A stretch of DNA of 13,604 bases from JALHSV01 sp964553535 (GTDB taxonomy: Bacteria; Nitrospirota; Thermodesulfovibrionia; Thermodesulfovibrionales; SM23-35). Numbering within the stretch: the first letter of the stretch is position 1; every line of letters begins with the position of its first letter. A model generated the notes under the pieces. That model was not told the DNA's origin. It did not search any database and worked only from the letters and a program-made list of their open reading frames with translations. The translations under genes and the position numbers were made by a program. The stretch is taken from positions 1 to 13,604 of the forward strand of contig CAZKLK010000035.1 of the NCBI GenBank assembly GCA_964553535.1, written 5' to 3'. Positions 8,347-13,604 of the stretch are shown here, one piece after another.

Positions 8347-9692
8347 CAGGTCATTTCTTTTCGAACAACCTCAGCAATTTCCTGCGAAAGATTTTCAATC
8401 AACTGAAGGTTTTCCCCTTCTATCATCACCCTGATTTTCGGCTCGGTCCCGGACGCCCTGACGAGCACACGACCCTTGCCCGCGAGTCTCCGTTCCGCGT
8501 GCCTGACAACCTTCAAGATTTCCGGAATCTGACCGATATCCCGTTTCTGTTTCACTCTCACATTAGTCAATACCTGAGGATACAGGGCAATCTGCTGCGA
8601 CAGTTTCGACAGCATGGCGTCATTTTTCTTCATGAGATACAGGACCTGCAGCGCGGTCAGCGGTCCGTCACCGGTCGTATTATAGTCGAGAAAAACAATA
8701 TGGCCGGACTGCTCACCGCCAAAATTATAGCCGCCGCCGAGCATTTTTTCGACTACGTACCGGTCACCCACCTGTGTCCTGATCAGCTTGATGTTCTCCC
8801 TCTCAAGGAACCTTTCCAGCCCGATGTTGCTCATCACTGTTGAGACTACCGTGTTCTTTTTCAGATGACCGTTCCGTTTCATTTCTACGGCCCACATGCC
8901 CATAACCTTATCGCCGTCCACAATATCGCCCCGTTCATCGCAGAAGACAGCCCGGTCGGCATCTCCGTCGTGCGCGACTCCGATATGAGCTGCGTGCTCT
9001 CTGACGGTTCTCCGCAATAATCCTGTGTGCAATGAGCCGGAATTTTGGTTGATATTCATTCCGTTCGGGGAATGATTGATCGATATGACCTCGGCGCCCA
9101 ATTCCCTGAAGAGCCACTGGGTCGTCTTGTATGCGGCTCCATTGGCACTGTCGACAACAATCTTCATGCCTTCCAGCGTTATCCCCCTCGGGATAGTCGA
9201 TTTGATATATTCAATATACCGCCCGGTGGCGTCATCAAGACGGTATGCCCTGCCGATATCCGGCCCTTTTTTCCTGTGCAGCGGAAGTTTTTCATCCTGC
9301 ACCAGGCTTTCGATCCTCATTTCAATCTCATCAGGCAATTTGAAGCCTTTCGATGAAAAAAACTTGATTCCATTGTCCTCAAATGGATTATGCGACGCCG
9401 ATATGACAATGCCCGCGTCCAATCGCAATGTTCTTGTCAGGAAAGCAACTCCCGGGGTTGGGATAGGTCCCACGAGTGTCACATTCATTCCCATAGAACA
9501 TATGCCGGACGTAAGCGCGCTCTCGATCATATAGCCGGAAAGCCTCGTGTCCTTTCCGATCAAAATCATGTTCCGGCCATGTGTCTCACTGAGAAGATAT
9601 GCGATCGCCATCCCGGCACGCAATACAATTTCGGGTGTCATTGGTTCGTCGTTCACCATTCCCCGAATTCCGTCGGTCCCGAAAAGTTTCAT
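8346..9692 (-). CDS. glmM: Phosphoglucosamine mutase
   Basis: A 448-residue cytoplasmic enzyme that converts glucosamine-6-phosphate to glucosamine-1-phosphate, feeding UDP-GlcNAc for peptidoglycan and lipopolysaccharide. The N-terminus MKLFGTDGIRG is diagnostic. The catalytic phosphoserine is S100 in ISASHNPFEDNG. The Mg-binding loop DGDADR lies at 242-247, the sugar-specificity loop GEQSGH at 326-331, and the phosphate-binding loop RASGTEPKIRVM at 412-423. All four alpha-D-phosphohexomutase domains are present at normal length. GAGGAG lies 9 bases before the ATG. It starts 33 bp downstream of the ybbR stop. The cdaA-ybbR-glmM order matches the c-di-AMP operon known from Firmicutes, where CdaA, CdaR and GlmM interact and GlmM restrains the cyclase. 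The same control here is inference. Confidence 0.97.
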   Translation of the reverse strand: MKLFGTDGIRGMVNDEPMTPEIVLRAGMAIAYLLSETHGRNMILIGKDTRLSGYMIESALTSGICSMGMNVTLVGPIPTPGVAFLTRTLRLDAGIVISASHNPFEDNGIKFFSSKGFKLPDEIEMRIESLVQDEKLPLHRKKGPDIGRAYRLDDATGRYIEYIKSTIPRGITLEGMKIVVDSANGAAYKTTQWLFRELGAEVISINHSPNGMNINQNSGSLHTGLLRRTVREHAAHIGVAHDGDADRAVFCDERGDIVDGDKVMGMWAVEMKRNGHLKKNTVVSTVMSNIGLERFLERENIKLIRTQVGDRYVVEKMLGGGYNFGGEQSGHIVFLDYNTTGDGPLTALQVLYLMKKNDAMLSKLSQQIALYPQVLTNVRVKQKRDIGQIPEILKVVRHAERRLAGKGRVLVRASGTEPKIRVMIEGENLQLIENLSQEIAEVVRKEMT

Positions 9693-9725
9693 TGGTCCGG
9701 CTCCTCTACCGCCTTGATGATGTTA

Positions 9726-10376
9726 TTATTTTATGCTCCTGGGCTCGATAACGACATGAACGTTGACTGTGGAGATTTTTGACCGCACGTTTCGTGAAGC
9801 CAAATCCAGCTTCAATTCCTGGGCAAAAGTCTCGTTCATGTCCGTTACATCGAGCGTATCCGTCTTTAAAGCGCTGACTCTTGCTATCTCGCGTCTTATA
9901 CCCTCTATTTCAATCCTTGTCGGCGTAACAGAGACGGATTTCACGGAATATCCCTTCTCAGGGTCACCCGTTATAACAGGAATGACCCGCACTGTTTTTT
10001 TTGAAGTTTCTTCAGTAAGCAACCTGACGCTGGAAGGGTTGATATTTGTGACATTAATGGACCTGGGCAGCAGTATTTCCTCCCTGGTTATATAATACGT
10101 GCTCTCTCCCGGCTTTGCCTTGCTGAGATCAATGGAAACCGCCACGTCCGCCGGTCTAATGTTTTTCAACAACCCTTCTTGTCCCCGGACTTTCAGGCTA
10201 ATGACCTTCGTGCTCTGACTGACAATTTCGATTCCATCCGGAATCTCTGAAAACTCTACCGGCACATCGAGAGATATCTCTGACTGCCCGCGTGAGGCAA
10301 CAAACATCCATAAGACAATTGACAGTATTACAGCAGTAATTTTCAGTCCACGGTTTTCGAGAATTATGTTCTTCAT
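9726..10376 (-). CDS. cdaR: YbbR-domain protein (CdaR-like)
   Basis: A 216-residue protein with one N-terminal membrane anchor (about 11-27, ending LWMFVAS) and an extracytoplasmic part containing about two YbbR beta-domains (about 35-115 and 120-210). The VPVEFSEIPDGIEI and VEIEGIRREIARV-like segments are typical of these repeats. In Firmicutes, CdaR sits in the membrane beside CdaA and adjusts diadenylate cyclase activity. The gene overlaps the end of cdaA by four bases (ATGA) and precedes glmM, so the three are made together. It is shorter than Firmicutes CdaR, which usually has four YbbR repeats. The regulatory role is taken from family and context, not from any catalytic residue. The family call is strong; the function is moderately sure. 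Confidence 0.88.
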   Translation of the reverse strand: MKNIILENRGLKITAVILSIVLWMFVASRGQSEISLDVPVEFSEIPDGIEIVSQSTKVISLKVRGQEGLLKNIRPADVAVSIDLSKAKPGESTYYITREEILLPRSINVTNINPSSVRLLTEETSKKTVRVIPVITGDPEKGYSVKSVSVTPTRIEIEGIRREIARVSALKTDTLDVTDMNETFAQELKLDLASRNVRSKISTVNVHVVIEPRSIK

Positions 10377-11134
10377 CTCTTTTCCCCAGCAGTGAAAAGG
10401 TCGGTAAGGATATCCCTGAGCGTTCCCATGTCGAGGTTGCTCTGAAACCGGCCCTTCTTCGCCAAAGATATGCTCCCCGTCTCTTCCGATACTATGAGGA
10501 CGACGGAATCAGTCTCCTCCGAGAGTCCCAAACCGGCGCGGTGCCTCGTACCAAAAGACTTGCTAATTTCAGGCCCCATGGTTATCGGCAGAAAACATCC
10601 CGCCGCAACAATTCTGTTCCCCCTGATGACAACAGCGCCATCGTGGATAGGCGATGTAGGATGGAATATGCTGAGAAGCACCTCCTTGGAGACCTTGGCG
10701 TCCAGCGGTGTACCGATTTCTACAAAATCCTCAAGACTCGTCTCACGCTCAATCGCGATGATAGCGCCGATTTTTCTGTTGGCAAGAGCCACCGAAGCCC
10801 TGATAATCTCTTCAAGCGACTTGAGTTCTTCGGCAGACTTCAGTTGTCTGAAGAACTTTGTCTCTCCCATCTGGGCAAGAGCCCGCCTGATCTCAGGCTG
10901 GAAGAGGATAATACTCGCGATGACAATATGGGTCCAGAAACTCTGTATCAGCCAGTCGACCGTATAAAGACCGAAATACCTCGTGAGCAGTGAAATGAAC
11001 AGCAGGAGTCCCAGCCCTATGATCATGCGCGCCGCCTTCGTCCCTTTGATCATGAGAAGCAGTCGATAAATAATGATTGACATAAGGGAGATATCAATTA
11101 AATCCTGCCATCTCAACTGCGCAAAAAAATTCAT
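10373..11134 (-). CDS. cdaA: CdaA-type membrane diadenylate cyclase
   Basis: A 253-residue enzyme that condenses two ATP into cyclic di-AMP, a second messenger that in other bacteria controls K+ and osmolyte transport and cell-wall balance. Three membrane helices (about 15-80) precede the DAC (DisA_N) domain (about 100-230). Both active-site motifs are intact: DGAVVI with D165-G166-A167 and GTRHRAGLG with R197-H198-R199. FHPTSPIHDGAV and the following AAGCFLPIT are typical of the family. AAGGAG stands six bases before the ATG. cdaA heads the cdaA-ybbR-glmM-comEC operon. A sigma70-like promoter lies just upstream and points away from the initiator tRNA gene. The folP gene that often precedes cdaA is absent here; a tRNA gene takes its place. 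Confidence 0.96.
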   Translation of the reverse strand: MNFFAQLRWQDLIDISLMSIIIYRLLLMIKGTKAARMIIGLGLLLFISLLTRYFGLYTVDWLIQSFWTHIVIASIILFQPEIRRALAQMGETKFFRQLKSAEELKSLEEIIRASVALANRKIGAIIAIERETSLEDFVEIGTPLDAKVSKEVLLSIFHPTSPIHDGAVVIRGNRIVAAGCFLPITMGPEISKSFGTRHRAGLGLSEETDSVVLIVSEETGSISLAKKGRFQSNLDMGTLRDILTDLFTAGEKR

Positions 11135-11152
11135 AGCGGCTCCTTTTCGCTA

Positions 11153-11180
11153 ATTATCATACCATATGGGGAAGTGGCAA
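11153..11180 (-). promoter_or_regulatory. Predicted promoter of cdaA operon
   Basis: On the minus strand, TTGCCA (11180-11175), 16 bp and GATAAT (11158-11153) form a good -35/-10 pair. It lies about 20 bp upstream of the cdaA ATG, and AAGGAG lies between the promoter and the start. This should drive cdaA, ybbR, glmM and comEC together. Confidence 0.55.
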
Positions 11181-11182
11181 GT

Positions 11183-11212
11183 TTGACAAAGAAAACCTCG
11201 ATAAGGTATTGT
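11183..11212 (+). promoter_or_regulatory. Predicted promoter of initiator tRNA
   Basis: A perfect -35 TTGACA (11183-11188) is followed after 18 bp by TATTGT (11207-11212, four of six). Transcription would start near 11219, a few bases before the tRNA. Its -35 box lies two bases from the cdaA -35 on the other strand. Confidence 0.5.
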
Positions 11213-11222
11213 TAAGAACTAT

Positions 11223-11299
<77 letters not shown>

Positions 11300-11308
11300 A
11301 GGAATATC

Positions 11309-11342
11309 AGGGGTTTGCAGAGATGCAAGCCCTTCTTTTTTT
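11309..11342 (+). terminator. Rho-independent terminator after initiator tRNA
   Basis: GGGTTTGCA (11311-11319) pairs with TGCAAGCCC (11324-11332), with one G:U pair, around a GAGA tetraloop. The stem can be extended by two pairs. A run of seven T follows (11336-11342). It ends the tRNA transcript. Confidence 0.85.
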
Positions 11343-11367
11343 CTGGAAGCCATTATGCACGGGTAAT

Positions 11368-11499
11368 CTCGCGAGGAAAGTGCCGGATAGTATTATCAGG
11401 CCCTACGAAAGGCTGATTCATGAATGGTACCGGCAGTATCCTTTTTTACAGGCCATGCAGGTCCATGAGATATTAAAGGGCTACGGTTTTACCGGAGGT
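11368..11499 (+). pseudogene. IS21-type transposase (IstA) fragment
   Basis: A frame of about 44 residues reads ARKVPDSIIRPYERLIHEW and then YRQYPFLQAMQVHEILKGYG-FTGG. This resembles the segment between the helix-turn-helix and the DDE catalytic domain of IS21-family IstA transposases, which has the pattern xxPYxxxIxxW...AxQVxExLxxxGYTG. The helix-turn-helix, the DDE core, IstB and the terminal repeats are all missing, and no start codon belongs to it. The similarity stops at FTGG, exactly where integrase sequence begins, so a recombination or deletion joined the two. It follows the tRNA terminator by about 25 bp. The family call rests on remembered pattern, so it is moderate. Confidence 0.5.
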
Positions 11500-12061
11500 G
11501 AAGCTCCTCAAAGAGCCGCCGGGCCGGATCAGGTATCTTGATATGGAAGAGATCGAAAGACTTCTTAAAGCCACAGACTCTCTTCCGCGAGGTGCTGGCC
11601 GTTATCTCCGCTGGAAGAATATCAATTTCAATGAACGCAAAATCAGGGTTCACTGCACCAAGACTAACGATATTCGCACTATGCCCATGAATGAAACTAT
11701 CTATCAGGAATTAAAGAAAGTGCCTCAACATATCGAGAGCGACTATGTCTTTTGCAACAACAAGGGTGTCCCATACGGCAATGTCAGGAAGAGTTTTGAA
11801 AGTGCGCTGTCGCTTGCCAAGGTCAAGGATTTCCGGTTCCATCACCTCCGGCATACCTTTGCCTCACACCTGGTCATGAACGGTTCTGATATCCGGACTG
11901 TCCACCAGCTCATGGGCCATAAGGAGATCAAAATGACTATGCGTTACTCGCATCTTTCCAAGGCTCATCTGCAAGATGCGGTAGGTAAGCTGGATATATT
12001 ATGGACACTATTTGGACACCAGAATGATTCAGGCCAGTTAGCTGCTTCTATAAGTCATTGA
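11498..12061 (+). pseudogene. Decayed tyrosine recombinase (phage-type integrase)
   Basis: The catalytic half of a tyrosine recombinase. From KLLKEPPGRIRYLDMEEIERLL the frame runs to a TGA at 12059-12061. Recognisable catalytic residues are K55 (CTKTNDIRTMPMN), H115 and R118 in FHHLRHTFAS, H141 in LMGHKEIKM and the nucleophile Y150 in MRYSHLS. The segment that should carry the first catalytic arginine (the TGxRRGE...L motif, followed by RWKNINF) is collapsed: after LLKATDSL comes PRGAGRYLRWKNINF, roughly 20 residues short. The N-terminal SAM-like and core-binding domains are also absent, replaced by the IS21 fragment. The GTG at 11498 is only the first possible start in this frame and is probably not used. 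The 3' end lies 11 bp from a tRNA-Arg gene, a usual setting for tRNA-targeting integrases. Inactivity is inferred from the missing arginine. Confidence 0.85.
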
Positions 12062-12072
12062 TTTTAAAGTGT

Positions 12073-12149
12073 GCCCCCTTAGATCAGTAGGATAGAGCAC
12101 AGGTTTCCTAAACCTGGTGCCGCAGGTTCGATTCCTGCAGGGGGTACCA
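12073..12149 (+). tRNA. tRNA-Arg (CCT)
   Basis: A 77-nt tRNA with encoded CCA. Acceptor stem GCCCCCT pairs with AGGGGGT (G1:T72 wobble). The anticodon arm is CAGGT TTCCTAA ACCTG with anticodon CCT, which reads AGG. The T-arm is GCAGG TTCGATT CCTGC. The D-stem GATC/GAGC has one mismatch, A11 opposite G24, where a Y11:R24 pair is usual. It may be a functional variant or a copy altered by element integration. T-rich sequence follows but no terminator hairpin. Confidence 0.9.
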
Positions 12150-12340
12150 TTTCCCTTTATTTTCAAATACTTTTTGTTAGTCTTCTCGTGACTGATTGTG
12201 ACTGTTTCTAAGGATGTGTATTCCTCAACCTCTTAATTCAAAATAATAATCACAAAATCAACACCAGGCTCAATAGCTCCGGTATTGATATCTTCTTTAG
12301 CGTCCTGGATTCGATTCCTCTTTTCTTTTTTCATCTCTAC
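12150..12340. other. AT-rich spacer, no gene seen
   Basis: About 190 bases between tRNA-Arg and the ATPase promoter. I see no gene. It contains two close copies of GTGACTG near 12186-12202 and a 10-base match to the tRNA T-arm (12310-12319). It may be the scar of a deleted element end (inference). Confidence 0.4.
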
Positions 12341-12366
12341 GATGTTTTATGTATACTTAAAACATC
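12341..12366. promoter_or_regulatory. Inverted-repeat operator before ATPase gene
   Basis: GATGTTTTA (12341-12349) and its exact reverse complement TAAAACATC (12358-12366) flank the 8-base TGTATACT, which contains a -10-like TATACT. A weak -35 (TTTTCA, 12328-12333) lies 18 bp upstream of it. A third copy of the half-site core, ATGTTTTA (12382-12389), lies just before the ATG at 12393. The layout suggests a dimeric repressor that blocks this promoter; the regulator itself is unknown. Confidence 0.5.
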
Positions 12367-12392
12367 CTTATAAATATGGAAATGTTTTATTT

Positions 12393-13601
12393 ATGATTCA
12401 AAAGTATATTAAACGTTCCTATTATCTCGACCGGATACTGCCTTTCATGAATAAGGACATCATCAAAGTCCTTGTCGGGCAGCGAAGAGTCGGGAAGAGT
12501 TATCTATTGTTCCAGATAATGGATGAGCTGATCAGGCAGGGAACGAAAAGGGATGCAATTCTCTATGTCAACAAGGAGTTGCATGAATTCGAGTCGATCA
12601 AAGATTATCACGACCTGCTGAGTTATATAAAGAAGAGGACAAAGAAACAAAAAACAACCGCTCTCTTGATTGACGAAATTCAGGACATATCTCAGTTTGA
12701 AAAAGCGCTGAGGGATCTTCAGGCAAGCGGCAGATATGATATTTACTGCAGTGGAAACAACGCCAATCTCCTTTCCGGTGAACTTGCCACAAATCTGTCC
12801 GGCAGATACGTGGAAATAGATGTATACAGTCTCTCCTATCCGGAGTTTCTTTTATTCCACAAACTCGACAATAACGAAGACTCTTTTTTGCAATACATGA
12901 AATATGGCGGGCTTCCCTATCTAGTCAATCTTGATCTGAATGATATGGTTGTCTACGATTATCTGAGAAGCATCAACAATACGATACTCTTTAAAGATGT
13001 GGTTGCGCGGTACAACATCAGGAGCATTGCATTTCTTGAGAGGCTTGTCGAGTATATAGCCGACAATACTGGAAGCTTGGTTTCTGCAAAAAAGATCAGC
13101 GATTTTCTGAAGTCGCAAAAGACCAACATTTCACCCAACGTCGTTCTAAACTATCTTTCCTTTTTGTCCAATGCCTTTCTAATCTTTAAGGTACGCCGAT
13201 CCGAGATAGGCGGCAACCGCATTTTTGAGATCAATGAAAAATATTATTTCGAGGATAGCGGGCTAAGGCATGCCCTTGTCGGCTACAGGCCTTCGGACAT
13301 CAATAAAATGCTTGAGAATATCGTATATATGCACCTTCGTGCATCGGGTTATAAAGTCACGGTTGGACAGTTGGGCTCAAAGGAGATCGATTTTGTCTGC
13401 GAAAAACGAGAGGAGAGGCTCTATGTGCAGGTAGCATATTTTATTCCTGATGAAAAGGCGCACGCCAGAGAGTTTGGAAATTTGCTTCAAATCCGGGATA
13501 ATTACCCGAAATTCGTAGTCTCTATGGACAAGATGATCGAAGGTGGAGAAAAAGGTATCACGCACTTACATATAACGCAATTTTTGAGAAGATTCTTATA
13601 A
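12393..13601 (+). CDS. AAA_14/DUF4143 P-loop ATPase
   Basis: About 402 residues if begun at the ATG at 12393 (MIQKYIKRSYYLDRI), the usual start for this COG1373 family. The open frame reaches back to 12285, but the extra 36 residues are hydrophobic, unlike the family, and would run through the predicted promoter and operator. The AAA_14 domain has Walker A VGQRRVGKS (28-36) and Walker B ALLIDEIQ (90-97), followed by the SGRY segment (136-139) and YSLSYPEF (145-152). The C-terminal DUF4143 region (about 195-400) includes YIADNTGSLVSAKKISDFL, a winged-helix-like part, and then a nuclease-like fold with E308, EIDFV (D333) and YVQVAY. Biological roles of the family are poorly known. Members are patchily distributed and often found in accessory DNA. 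The Shine-Dalgarno sequence is weak (GGAAA, about 10 bases upstream). The gene stands alone, beside integrase debris, and ends three bases before the window ends. Confidence 0.9.
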   Translation: MIQKYIKRSYYLDRILPFMNKDIIKVLVGQRRVGKSYLLFQIMDELIRQGTKRDAILYVNKELHEFESIKDYHDLLSYIKKRTKKQKTTALLIDEIQDISQFEKALRDLQASGRYDIYCSGNNANLLSGELATNLSGRYVEIDVYSLSYPEFLLFHKLDNNEDSFLQYMKYGGLPYLVNLDLNDMVVYDYLRSINNTILFKDVVARYNIRSIAFLERLVEYIADNTGSLVSAKKISDFLKSQKTNISPNVVLNYLSFLSNAFLIFKVRRSEIGGNRIFEINEKYYFEDSGLRHALVGYRPSDINKMLENIVYMHLRASGYKVTVGQLGSKEIDFVCEKREERLYVQVAYFIPDEKAHAREFGNLLQIRDNYPKFVVSMDKMIEGGEKGITHLHITQFLRRFL

Positions 13602-13604
13602 AGA

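Noticed and set aside
8499..8843. A 114-codon open frame on the plus strand within glmM
   Set aside because: It is antisense to well-conserved glmM sequence and is explained by codon bias of that gene.
12186..12202. Two close copies of GTGACTG after tRNA-Arg
   Set aside because: The repeat is too short and has only two units. It is not a CRISPR array or an iteron set.
12285..12392. Longer start for the ATPase, adding 36 hydrophobic residues
   Set aside because: The family starts near MIQKYI; the extra stretch runs through the palindrome and promoter-like boxes and has no Shine-Dalgarno sequence that I can see.

Overview
The window looks like a chromosomal segment of a diderm (Gram-negative-type) bacterium, possibly Nitrospirota or a Desulfobacterota-like lineage. 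This is inferred from a Lol lipoprotein-export cassette, a TrpB2-type tryptophan synthase beta chain and the cdaA-ybbR-glmM order. No gene here fixes the taxon.

Layout. (1) 122-1793, plus strand: a stand-alone trpB2 and a 77-residue four-cysteine protein of unknown function. (2) 1910-5664, minus strand: a tightly packed operon transcribed as lysS, a lolC/E-type permease, a 94-residue membrane-anchored coiled-coil protein, and lolD. Its likely promoter (TTGACT, 18 bp, TATACT) leaves only about 7 nt of leader, and no Shine-Dalgarno sequence is visible before lysS. (3) 5694-5959, minus strand: a frameshifted, truncated K+-channel remnant into which the lysS promoter extends. (4) 6028-11134, minus strand: an operon transcribed as cdaA (diadenylate cyclase), ybbR/cdaR (its regulator), glmM (phosphoglucosamine mutase) and comEC (DNA-uptake channel). 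It links c-di-AMP synthesis, peptidoglycan precursor supply and natural transformation. (5) 11135-11222: an 88-bp divergent promoter region with back-to-back -35 boxes, serving cdaA on one side and an initiator tRNA on the other. (6) 11223-12149: an accessory scar flanked by two tRNA genes, initiator tRNA-Met and tRNA-Arg(CCT). Between them lie a strong terminator, an IS21-type transposase fragment and, fused to it, a decayed tyrosine recombinase. (7) 12393-13601, plus strand: an AAA_14/DUF4143 ATPase preceded by a perfect 9-bp inverted repeat placed over its probable promoter.

The left 11.1 kb is conserved housekeeping DNA with good Shine-Dalgarno sequences and translational coupling. The right 2.4 kb is accessory, with mobile-element debris and an ATPase family that is patchily distributed. 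I found no CRISPR array, no intact mobile element and no clear multi-gene defence system. The items most worth a second look are the coiled-coil protein inside the Lol operon, the palindrome over the ATPase promoter, the dead K+ channel beside a c-di-AMP operon, and the almost leaderless lysS promoter.
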